Part shown: in pieces, positions 8,432 to 15,624 of the stretch
Position numbering within the stretch: position 1 is the first letter of the stretch
Layout: every line of letters begins with the position of its first letter
From: Dermacoccus abyssi
GTDB taxonomy: Bacteria; Actinomycetota; Actinomycetes; Actinomycetales; Dermatophilaceae
Assembly: GCF_034541975.1 (NCBI RefSeq)
Contig: NZ_JAVYJM010000001.1
DNA: 64,000 bases
Reading direction: 5' to 3' (one strand)
Translations under genes and position numbers: made by a program
The notes under the pieces: generated by a model
Databases searched by the model: none
Seen by the model: only the letters and a program-made list of their open reading frames with translations
Told to the model about the DNA's origin: nothing

Positions 8432-10489
8432 TCACAGGCCATCCTCCACGACGAGAGTGAGGAGGTCTTGGACAGTGAGCTGGCGCTCGGGATCAGCCTT
8501 GCCGTTCGCGATGACGAGACCTTCCTGGGTCAGCAGATCGATCGGGTTGCGCACGTCGTCAGGATCTTGCCAGTGGAAGTCGGGCGCGACTCGCCCGTCC
8601 CATGTCAGCACGCGGTACGCGAGCCGACACTCCGTGCATTTCGAGAGGTGGCTCGCAATGGCCTGCGCGCCTGTTCCCACCGCCTCGGCGAGGTTGAAGT
8701 AGCTCGTCCAGTGACCAGCGGGGATCGACTCAATGATCGAGTGAGTGAGTGACCAGTCAAAGCGGTTCGCGTCAGCTTGGTGCTTGTACAGCGCGAGCTC
8801 ACGTTCAGTGATCTGTGGGCGGGGCCATAGCTGTACGGCCGTGGCGGCTAGGCGCTGAGCCCGCTCCTCAATTTCAGTCGAGCCCCACCCAGTTAGTTGG
8901 CCGAGCCCTTCGTTGAGTCGCAGGGGGCTGTCACGGAAACCGCCAACGATGGACTGCTTCTCCGAGAAGGGGCGGTCCGAGTACTCGGGGTTGTAGCCAG
9001 TCAGCGTGAGATTACCGAGGGTGTGCAGGTAGCGATCGTGGATCGTCTGCCAGTTCGGACCGAGGGCCTCCCGCCAGGTTGCGTTGGCGTTCTGCGGCAT
9101 GATGTGCTCGATCGTGTACTCCGCAGTTGGCACGCTTTCCTTGCGGCCCACGTTTTCGAGCTTGCGGAAGAGATAGCCCCGCCGCGGGGTGTGGTACATG
9201 TCGGAGGTCGTGAGCGCGTCGGCAAACTCCTCGTCGGTGGGGAAGCGACGGTAGTCCGGCAGGTTCAACAGACGCGCGCACACGCTCGTCGCGTAGTTGT
9301 TGCGGTCGATGGACGCTGCGAGAGTCGCAAACGTCTTGTTGAGGCTGTTCGTGGGGATGCGGCAGATGGCGCGGCGGAATAGGTATGCAATCTCGGCGTC
9401 AAGAATCCGGGCGAATTCGTCTTCAGAAAGCTGCCCAGCAACGAAGTCGGCGTACAACTGGAGCTGGAACGGGTACGCGACAGTGGCCAACTGGTCGATG
9501 TCATCGAAGCGTGTAGCGAGCGAGGCGCGCGGCTCAGCGCCGAGTGCCATGGCAGCGAACCACTTTGCGTTCTGAGCGAGATCGGTAACGAGGTCCTCGC
9601 GCGAAGAGGGGCTCTCGTCGAATGAGTAGGCGTAGGACTTAAACGCCTCGTAGATGTCATCGATACGGGGGATCTTGTTGGTCTTGAGGGTGAGGTAGTG
9701 GCGGACGAACTCATCGAACCGGTGCTCGTTCTGTCCCCTGAAGCGTTGTTCCATCGGATGCCAGAAGGCCTCGTAGAGGCGGATCTGCTCGGCGGACTCC
9801 AGGTCCATCAGGACGAAGTTGCGGATGAGGTCGGCCTGAGAGAGCCGCTTCCCCGTCGCGTTCATGGATTCGAAGACGAGCTGCGGGTCGTCGGCGCCCC
9901 GGGTGAGCTTCACGTCCACGACGACGAGCTTGTCCAGGCCTCGACACACGGCGGCCAGGTTCTCGGAGTTGTGGGTCAGCTGCTCCACGAAGTAGCGATA
10001 GTTGGTGATCACTCGAGAGTCTGTCTCTGGCAACGGGGTGCCCTGGACGACAGCCTTCAGGGCGTCCTTATCGCGCTGGGTCAGGGTCAGCTTGAAGTGG
10101 GCATCACTGGAGTTGTACGGATTGGTCAGGAACTGGCCACGGATCTTCTCTGGTGCGAAGCCTGCCACTGGCTCCTGCTGCTCGGGGGGCAGCGCCCGTA
10201 GGTGTTCCACGAGAGCGGCCAGGAGGAGGGTCACGGTGGTGACGCGCTGCTGACCGTCGATGATTAGATCCGGTTCGCGCGACGTGTTGGTGCCCTGACC
10301 GCTCTCGATGTAGACGATCGAACCCGTGAAGTGGTTGCTCAAGCGCTCGCGGTTGCCGGCTCGCAGAATGTCCGTCCACAGTTGGGCGCACTCATCGGTT
10401 CCCCAGGAGTACACACGCTGATAGATCGGGACGATGAAGCACTCTGCCTTCTTCAGCAGCTCCAGCAGATTCGTGTCAACGGCCTTCAT
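8432..10489 (-). CDS. GmrSD-type restriction protein (DUF262-DUF1524) with C-terminal ATL-like domain
   Basis: A single-chain GmrSD-family (type IV, modification-dependent) restriction protein of 685 residues. The N-terminal DUF262 domain carries the nucleotide-binding signature IIDGQQR near residue 80, with FIVPIYQRVYSW before it. DUF1524 carries the His-Me-like nuclease signature HIMPQN near 455 followed by LGNLTL. From about residue 570 a further domain reads IPAGHWTSYFNLAEAVG ... YRVLTWDGR ... LLTQEGL, the pattern of alkyltransferase-like (ATL) proteins, but the PCHR alkyl-acceptor is missing. I infer a non-catalytic base-sensing module for modified DNA. The start at 10489 is chosen because GGAGG lies 8 bases upstream. 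A longer frame to 10600 has no such site. It is first in the minus-strand island operon. Confidence 0.85.
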   Translation of the reverse strand: MKAVDTNLLELLKKAECFIVPIYQRVYSWGTDECAQLWTDILRAGNRERLSNHFTGSIVYIESGQGTNTSREPDLIIDGQQRVTTVTLLLAALVEHLRALPPEQQEPVAGFAPEKIRGQFLTNPYNSSDAHFKLTLTQRDKDALKAVVQGTPLPETDSRVITNYRYFVEQLTHNSENLAAVCRGLDKLVVVDVKLTRGADDPQLVFESMNATGKRLSQADLIRNFVLMDLESAEQIRLYEAFWHPMEQRFRGQNEHRFDEFVRHYLTLKTNKIPRIDDIYEAFKSYAYSFDESPSSREDLVTDLAQNAKWFAAMALGAEPRASLATRFDDIDQLATVAYPFQLQLYADFVAGQLSEDEFARILDAEIAYLFRRAICRIPTNSLNKTFATLAASIDRNNYATSVCARLLNLPDYRRFPTDEEFADALTTSDMYHTPRRGYLFRKLENVGRKESVPTAEYTIEHIMPQNANATWREALGPNWQTIHDRYLHTLGNLTLTGYNPEYSDRPFSEKQSIVGGFRDSPLRLNEGLGQLTGWGSTEIEERAQRLAATAVQLWPRPQITERELALYKHQADANRFDWSLTHSIIESIPAGHWTSYFNLAEAVGTGAQAIASHLSKCTECRLAYRVLTWDGRVAPDFHWQDPDDVRNPIDLLTQEGLVIANGKADPERQLTVQDLLTLVVEDGL

Positions 10490-10659
10490 CGACCGCCCTC
10501 CATTCAGCAGATTCTGCACTCGCGAGTGGGCACCCGTTGCCTGAGTGGCTGCGTGCTTAATAGGCCGCCCAGGATCCTGACTTGCGACACTCCCACACAT
10601 CAGGATGATGGTTGACTCGCTGAGGATATCGCTGGCTAGCTTCGCGGCACGGCGTTTTC

Positions 10660-10683
10660 GGAAGGGGGGCTCCGCCTCCTTCC
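10660..10683. terminator. Hairpin upstream of the island operon
   Basis: GGAAGGGGG and CCTCCTTCC can form a nine-pair stem (one G-T) around a six-base loop, between the small peptide gene and the GmrSD gene. No U-run follows on either strand, so the role as terminator of the upstream minus-strand peptide transcript is tentative. Confidence 0.35.
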
Positions 10684-10783
10684 GACACTAGGCTTCGCAG
10701 GCCGAAGAAGGACCCGGGCCGTGCGGGCGGTGGAGATCACGGGCTGCCGCGTTGTGGCCCCAGATGCGGCGGTGATCGTTGGC

Positions 10784-10909
10784 TTAGGAGCCGAGTGTGG
10801 CTGCCAAAGCCCCCGCCATCATCGTCCAAAAAGTCTCGAGCAAGTACTGCGCAAAATTTCTTGGTGTTTCTATCGAGATGGTTGGTATAACGAATTTTCT
10901 AGTATTCAT
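10784..10909 (-). CDS. Small hydrophobic peptide gene (41 aa), unrecognised
   Basis: An ATG preceded by GGAGG at a six-base spacing opens a 41-residue frame. The peptide starts MNTRKFVIPTISIETP and ends in a hydrophobic, helix-prone stretch (FAQYLLETFWTMMAGALAA). It has no cysteine, so a lanthipeptide core is unlikely. It resembles in general character small membrane-active peptides (type I toxins, leaderless bacteriocins), but no family is recognised and no modification enzymes or immunity gene are nearby. Codon composition is unlike the surrounding genes. It sits wholly within the 16-bp inverted-repeat segment. Confidence 0.45.
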   Translation of the reverse strand: MNTRKFVIPTISIETPRNFAQYLLETFWTMMAGALAATLGS

Positions 10910-11013
10910 AGAGAGCCTCCGGGTCGTGTCGTTTGACGTTTGAAAGCATTGAGCTTCCGAAGCCTGACGAATGACTGCGAGGGCCAGTATTGCCACCAGA
11001 TATCCTGCCAGGA

Positions 11014-11032
11014 CTGGGGTTTCGAACCCCAG
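11014..11032 (-). other. tRNA T-arm-like palindrome, possible attachment-site remnant
   Basis: CTGGGGTTTCGAACCCCAG forms an 8-bp stem. On the minus strand it reads as a T-arm (TGGGG, loop TTCGAAA, CCCCA), but no acceptor, D-arm or anticodon arm matches around it. It is not a tRNA gene. It may be a 3' tRNA fragment left by integration at the island border. Confidence 0.25.
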
Positions 11033-11228
11033 CACACCCGGGCACCTAAGCCAACGATCAGCGGCATTATATCATGCGCTTGCCGGGAGTGAGCTCCGCG
11101 GGTCTCGCTGCTGGTCCATCCAGGGCCGATGACGCTGTTGTCTCGCAGGCTCCCTGTTTGCAGCACGACGTTCGAGGCCGTGTCCGGGCAGCCGCCGTGC
11201 CTTCTTCAAGCGTGAGAGAGTCCGAAGC

Positions 11229-12089
11229 ATGAGCACATCACCCCTCGACGGCGTCCGCGTCGTCAGTCTCGCGCCGAACCTTCCCGGGCCTGCGGCAGCC
11301 AGGCACTTCGTCCGACTCGGGGCGCAGGTGACGAAGGTCGAGCCGCCGAGTGGTGACTTCATGGAGGCCGCCGCGCCCGCCTACTACCGCGAACTCACCG
11401 CGGGGCAGGAGATCGTCACGCACGACCTCAAGTCCGAAGAGGGCAAGGCCGCGCTCGACGACCTGCTCGCCGACGCCGACATCCTGCTCACCTCGTCGCG
11501 CCCGTCGGCCCTCACCAAGCTCGGCCTCGGCTGGGACGCCCTGCACGCCGCCCACCCGCGGCTCGTGCACGTCGCCATCGTCGGGCACCCCGGCGACGAA
11601 GCCGAGATCGCCGGCCACGACCTCACCTACCAAGCCGTCAACGGAACCCTCGACCCGCCGTCGCTTCCCCGCGTCCTCATGGCCGACCTCGGCGGCGCCG
11701 AACGCGCCGTCTCCGCCGGCCTCGCCGCCCTCGTCGAACGCTCCCGCACCGGCGCAGGCAGCTACTGCGAGGTCGCGCTCAGCGACGTCGCCTACGACTT
11801 CGCCGCCCCCGCCCGTCACGGCATGACGACGCCCGACGGCCCACTCGGCGGCTCGCTGCCGCAATACGCGCTCTACCGAGCATCCGACGGCTGGGTCGCC
11901 GTCGCCGCCCTCGAGGGCCACTTCTGGGCCCGCCTACGCGACGCCCTCGACCTGCCCGACGGGCCGGACGCAGCCAGCGCGCTGAGCGCAGCCCTCGCCA
12001 CCCGCACCGCTGCGGAGTGGGAGGAATGGGCGCGCGAACGCGACATCCCGATCGCGGCCTGCGCGGCACCGTCGAAGGGGCAGGGCTGA
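11229..12089 (+). CDS. CaiB/BaiF family CoA-transferase (short form)
   Basis: A class III CoA-transferase or racemase of 286 residues, shorter than the usual 360-400. It moves CoA between acyl groups or epimerises acyl-CoA. The N-terminus LDGVRVVSLAPNLPGPAAARHF and the LGAQVTKVEPP block are typical. The putative catalytic aspartate lies in MADLGG near residue 155, followed by the family block ALVERSRTGAGSYCEV. It lacks part of the C-terminal half but has a clean start and stop, so it is probably a genuine short member. A second, damaged family member lies at 17521-18453. It begins just outside the accessory region. Confidence 0.85.
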   Translation: MSTSPLDGVRVVSLAPNLPGPAAARHFVRLGAQVTKVEPPSGDFMEAAAPAYYRELTAGQEIVTHDLKSEEGKAALDDLLADADILLTSSRPSALTKLGLGWDALHAAHPRLVHVAIVGHPGDEAEIAGHDLTYQAVNGTLDPPSLPRVLMADLGGAERAVSAGLAALVERSRTGAGSYCEVALSDVAYDFAAPARHGMTTPDGPLGGSLPQYALYRASDGWVAVAALEGHFWARLRDALDLPDGPDAASALSAALATRTAAEWEEWARERDIPIAACAAPSKGQG

Positions 12090-12175
12090 ACCTCTGACAC
12101 GAGCGCCCGCGACCTGCTCGCCGACGTGCGGACACCCCTCCCGGCTGCGCACGCGGTTGTGGTGTCATCGCCTCC

Positions 12176-13081
12176 ATGGGAGCGATCGCCGTCCTCGTCG
12201 CCGGAATCCTGTGGGGCACCACCGGGCTGACGGCGCACTACGCGCCGGCCGGGTCGAGCCCCTTCGCCATCGGGGCCGGCTCGATGGGCCTCGGCGGGCT
12301 CGTCATGGCCCTCGTCGGCCATGCCGGCGCAGCGCGCCGCGCACCCTGGCGCCCCATCCGCACGCCACTCGCGTGGGGCGTCGCGTGCCTCACCGTCTAC
12401 CCGATGTGCTTCTACGGCGCGATGCACTACGCCGGCATCACCGTCGGCACCGCGATCAACATCGGCAGCGCGCCCCTCATGGCCATGGCTATCGAACGAG
12501 CGACGGGCCGGGCCGCGTTCACCCGACGCAAGCTCGGATCGGCGGCCCTGGCCGTCCTCGGACTCGTGCTGCTGTCCATCGGCGGCGCCGGCCACGGGGG
12601 AGCCTCGAACGCTGCGAACCCGCCACTCGGCATCGCCCTCGGCCTCGCGGCGGGCCTGACGTACGCCGGCTACTCGGCGAGCGCGCACGAGATGATCCGA
12701 CGCGGCTGCCCCTCCGGCAGCGCGATGGGCCGCATGTTCGGCGTCGCCGGCCTCTTCCTCGTGCCGTTCTACCTTGCGACGGGTGGGCCGCTGCTCACCG
12801 AACCCCGAGGCTGGGGCGTCATGGCGTACCTCGCCCTCGTCCCGATGGCCTTCGCCTACCTCCTCTTCGGCTACGGCCTCCGGACGACGTCGGCGTCCAC
12901 CGCGGTGACGCTGACGCTCGTCGAACCCGTCGTCGCCGCCGTGCTCGCAGTTCTCGTCGTCAAGGAGGAGATGGGGATGCTCGGCTGGCTGGGCATGGCC
13001 CTCGTCCTGCTCGGCGTGCTGGCGCTGGGGCGCGAGGGGCAACCCCTACCCGCCGACGAGGAAGCCGCCGCCATCCCCTGA
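12176..13081 (+). CDS. EamA/DMT-superfamily transporter
   Basis: A ten-helix drug/metabolite transporter of 301 residues in the inner membrane, built from two EamA repeats. The first helix (AIAVLVAGILWGTTGL) carries the WGTT family signature. The second repeat starts near residue 150 (LGIALGLAAGLTYAGYSASA) and ends with the typical EPVVAAVLAVLVVKEE motif. The substrate cannot be told from sequence. Members export amino acids or metabolites. It stands alone on the plus strand, convergent with the methyltransferase operon that follows. Confidence 0.85.
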   Translation: MGAIAVLVAGILWGTTGLTAHYAPAGSSPFAIGAGSMGLGGLVMALVGHAGAARRAPWRPIRTPLAWGVACLTVYPMCFYGAMHYAGITVGTAINIGSAPLMAMAIERATGRAAFTRRKLGSAALAVLGLVLLSIGGAGHGGASNAANPPLGIALGLAAGLTYAGYSASAHEMIRRGCPSGSAMGRMFGVAGLFLVPFYLATGGPLLTEPRGWGVMAYLALVPMAFAYLLFGYGLRTTSASTAVTLTLVEPVVAAVLAVLVVKEEMGMLGWLGMALVLLGVLALGREGQPLPADEEAAAIP

Positions 13082-13142
13082 CCACCGATGTTGAGCGGGC
13101 ACCGCGGCACCGGTCCCGCGATTCCCAGGCACCATCGCCGCG

Positions 13143-13775
13143 TCAGGCGCGACGCAGCACGCGCAGCGAGCCGGTGACGCTCACCTGCTCGAAGCCCTCG
13201 GCCAGCGCCCGCTCCACGACGTGCCAGGGCGCCTGACCGCCGTCATTCGGGTCGGGGAAGACGTCGTGGACGGCGAGCAACCCACCCGGCGCCACGTGCT
13301 GCGCGAACGCCGCATAGTCGTGCTGCGCCATCTCCTCGACGTGGTTGCCGTCGAGGAAGAGGAACTCCACCGGAGTGCTCCACCACGCGGCCACCTGCTC
13401 CGTCGTCGCGACAACCGCCGAGACGACATCCTTGACGTGCTCATCCCAGGTGCGGCGGAAACTCGGCAGCGTGTCGAGCAAGCCCGAGTGCTCATCCACC
13501 ATCGACGTGTCGTGCCACTCCCACCCCGGCTGGTTCTCCTCGCTGCCGTGGTGATGATCGACCGTGACGATCTGGGTACCGCCCACCTCGCGGGCCGCCT
13601 GCGCGAGCAGCACCGTCGACTTGCCGCAGTACGTGCCGATCTCCAGCCACGTTCCGGGACGGGCCGTGCACGCCGCCTCGAAGAGCGCACGGCCTTCGTC
13701 GAGGGGCATGAAGCCGGTCGTGGCATCGAACGCGTCGAGCACGTTCCGGGGCAGCTCGGGGCTGTTCGTCGTCAT
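13143..13775 (-). CDS. Class I SAM-dependent methyltransferase (Methyltransf_24 type)
   Basis: A 210-residue O-methyltransferase-like enzyme, last gene of the four-gene operon. The SAM-binding motif WLEIGTYCGKSTVLLA is near residue 40, followed by VDHHHGSEEN and by FLFLDGNHVEEMAQHD, typical of Methyltransf_24 members. The ATG has GGAG six bases upstream and overlaps the stop of the cyclase-like gene as ATGA. The substrate is unknown. Because the operon also holds a glycosyltransferase and a terpene-cyclase-fold protein, a small glycosylated metabolite is plausible. Confidence 0.85.
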   Translation of the reverse strand: MTTNSPELPRNVLDAFDATTGFMPLDEGRALFEAACTARPGTWLEIGTYCGKSTVLLAQAAREVGGTQIVTVDHHHGSEENQPGWEWHDTSMVDEHSGLLDTLPSFRRTWDEHVKDVVSAVVATTEQVAAWWSTPVEFLFLDGNHVEEMAQHDYAAFAQHVAPGGLLAVHDVFPDPNDGGQAPWHVVERALAEGFEQVSVTGSLRVLRRA

Positions 13776-14905
13776 GGGGTCTCCTGCGTCGAGGGCTGGA
13801 AGGCCGTGGGTTCGAGGCGTGGCGACGCGGAGGAGTCCTCGTCGCCGGCCCACGTCATGGCGTGGAAGAGATTCGCTGCGGGCGTGAGCCCGTCGAGGGC
13901 GTCCGCGGCGAGGAGGACGGCGCCGGCGGTCCAGCCCGTGCGTTCCTCGGGCCAGATGGCGGCGTCGTCGACGACGTAGCCCGTCCAGTACGCGCCCTCG
14001 TTGTCGCGCAGCTGCTGGATCTCGGCGAACACCTGGCGCGCTCGCTCCCTGGCCTGCGTTTCGTGCGGGGTGTCGTCGAGGCAGCACAGCGCCATGACGA
14101 GCTCGGCGCTCTCGCCGCCGGTCACCCACGGCCGATCGTCGACGCAGCGGACGCCCTGGCCGGCCCAGACGAAGCGCTCCCAACCGTCGTCGAGACGGGT
14201 TCGGGCCGCGTCACCGGTGAGTGCGCCGCCGAGAACCGGGTAGAACCAGTCCATCGAGAAGCGGTCACGGTCGGCGAAGCCGGTGGGCGAGCGGCGCACC
14301 GCATGGGCCAGTCGCCGTCCCGCGGCGAGCCAGTCGCTCGCGTCGTGGCCGAGGCGCATCGCGAGAGCACACGCGGCCCACAACGACTGCAGGATGCTCG
14401 CGTTGCCCGTCAACAGCGCGTGATCACCCAGGCCACCGCGCGGGTTGATCGCCCACGCGATCGTGCCGTCGTTACGCTGCGCCGTCAGGACGTGGTTGAT
14501 CGCATCGCGCACCATCGGCCAGTAGCGCGCGCCGACCTCGTCCTCACCGGTCGCGAGCACGTAGTGCCATACGCCGACGGCCGGGTAGGCACACTGGTTC
14601 GTGTCGCTCTCGGCGTGGACGACAGCGCCATCACGCACCTCCATCGGCCACGACCCGTCAGGACGCTGGGTATGCGCCAAGTGGTCCAAACCCGCTCGGG
14701 CGCAGGCGAGCAGCCGCTCACCCTCCACCTCGTCGGTCGCGCCAACGACGACGCCCGAAACCGTCAGGCCCATGAGCGCCTCGGTGTGGTTCCACGCGTC
14801 CCACTGCCCACCGGGAAACCACGGTAGCGCGCCGCCGTCACCCTGCATCCGGGCGAGAAACGCACCGGTCTCGGCGATCTGCGCTGCGGTGAGGGCGGGC
14901 GGCAT
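13772..14905 (-). CDS. Prenyltransferase/squalene-cyclase-fold protein
   Basis: A 377-residue all-helical (alpha/alpha barrel) protein of the prenyltransferase and squalene-oxidase repeat type. Repeat-like blocks include LAHTQRPDGSWPMEV, VLTAQRNDGTIAWAINP and YWPMVRDAINHVL. The QRPDGSWP block matches the QW-type repeats of terpene cyclases. The cyclase DxDD motif is not evident, so it may be a non-catalytic or differently acting member. ATG overlaps the upstream methyltransferase stop as TGATG. Its end overlaps the next gene as ATGA, so it is translated as part of a coupled unit. Confidence 0.75.
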   Translation of the reverse strand: MPPALTAAQIAETGAFLARMQGDGGALPWFPGGQWDAWNHTEALMGLTVSGVVVGATDEVEGERLLACARAGLDHLAHTQRPDGSWPMEVRDGAVVHAESDTNQCAYPAVGVWHYVLATGEDEVGARYWPMVRDAINHVLTAQRNDGTIAWAINPRGGLGDHALLTGNASILQSLWAACALAMRLGHDASDWLAAGRRLAHAVRRSPTGFADRDRFSMDWFYPVLGGALTGDAARTRLDDGWERFVWAGQGVRCVDDRPWVTGGESAELVMALCCLDDTPHETQARERARQVFAEIQQLRDNEGAYWTGYVVDDAAIWPEERTGWTAGAVLLAADALDGLTPAANLFHAMTWAGDEDSSASPRLEPTAFQPSTQETP

Positions 14906-15624
14906 CAGACCTGGGCGGGCTTGCGCAGGTAGACGACGAAGCTCTTGCCCATGACGGGGTTGAGCGCCTTCTCGGCGGTGCGCGTCAGCTTGGGCGCCTT
15001 CATCATGTCCCACACGAGCAGGCGGTGGTAGGCCTTCACCGCGGGGTTGGTGTCGTTGTCGACCCCCACGGCGCACTTGAGCCACCAGTACGGCGAGTGC
15101 AGCGCGTGGGCGTGGTGCGTCGCGAACGCCTCGAGGCCCTGACGCTCGAGCCGCTTCGTCAGGTCCGAGCCCTTGTTGATGCGCACGTGGCCGCCCTCGA
15201 CCTCGTGGTACGGCGTGGAGAGCATCCAGCAGATCTTCTCCGGCCAGTACCGCGGCACCGTCACCGCGACGAGCCCGCCGGGCTTCGTCACGCGCGCGAT
15301 CTCGGCCATCGCGGTCTCGTCGTCGACGATGTGCTCGAGCACCTCGGAGGCGATGACGCGGTCGAAGCTCGCGTCGTCGAAGGGCATCTGCCGCGCGTCC
15401 CCGGCCACGGTGCGGTACGCGCCCGACGCCGGCACCTGACCCTCGGCGTCCATGGCGCCGAACATGGTGGAGACCTCGGCGAGGTCGTCCTCGTTGAGGT
15501 CGAACGCTGTGACGTCGCCGCCGCGGCGCAGGGCCTCGTAGCTGTGACGGCCCTGACCGCACCCGACGTCGAGCACACTCATCCCGGGCTCGACGGGGAA
15601 ACGATCGAAATCAACGGTCAGCAC
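14905..15624 (-). CDS. SAM-dependent methyltransferase (UbiE/Methyltransf_11 type)
   Basis: A 239-residue class I methyltransferase. Motif I (MSVLDVGCGQGRHSYEALR) starts near residue 16, and the motif IV region (FDRVIASEVLEHIVDDETAM) and motif V (VTKPGGLVAVTVPRYWPEK) follow in order. No ATG fits. The GTG at 15624 has AGGAG eight bases upstream and lies inside the 3' end of the glycosyltransferase gene (14-base overlap). C-terminal residues such as HALHSPYWWLKCAVG resemble enzymes acting on lipid-linked or quinone-like substrates, but the substrate is unknown. Confidence 0.85.
   Translation of the reverse strand: MLTVDFDRFPVEPGMSVLDVGCGQGRHSYEALRRGGDVTAFDLNEDDLAEVSTMFGAMDAEGQVPASGAYRTVAGDARQMPFDDASFDRVIASEVLEHIVDDETAMAEIARVTKPGGLVAVTVPRYWPEKICWMLSTPYHEVEGGHVRINKGSDLTKRLERQGLEAFATHHAHALHSPYWWLKCAVGVDNDTNPAVKAYHRLLVWDMMKAPKLTRTAEKALNPVMGKSFVVYLRKPAQV

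Larger units (their letters stand above)
10773..11060. repeat. 288-bp segment bounded by perfect 16-bp inverted repeats (MITE-like)
   Basis: TGATCGTTGGCTTAGG at 10773-10788 is repeated in exact inverted orientation at 11045-11060. Weaker similarity continues inward (GCC..GTGTG). The inside is clearly richer in A+T than the flanks. It contains the small peptide gene, whose stop codon lies in the left repeat. GCGGC occurs next to both ends, two bases away on the left, which is not a clean target duplication. It could be a small non-autonomous mobile element or the edge of the defence island. Confidence 0.55.

Noticed and set aside
11014..11032. tRNA gene
   Set aside because: Only the T-arm matches; acceptor, D and anticodon arms are absent.
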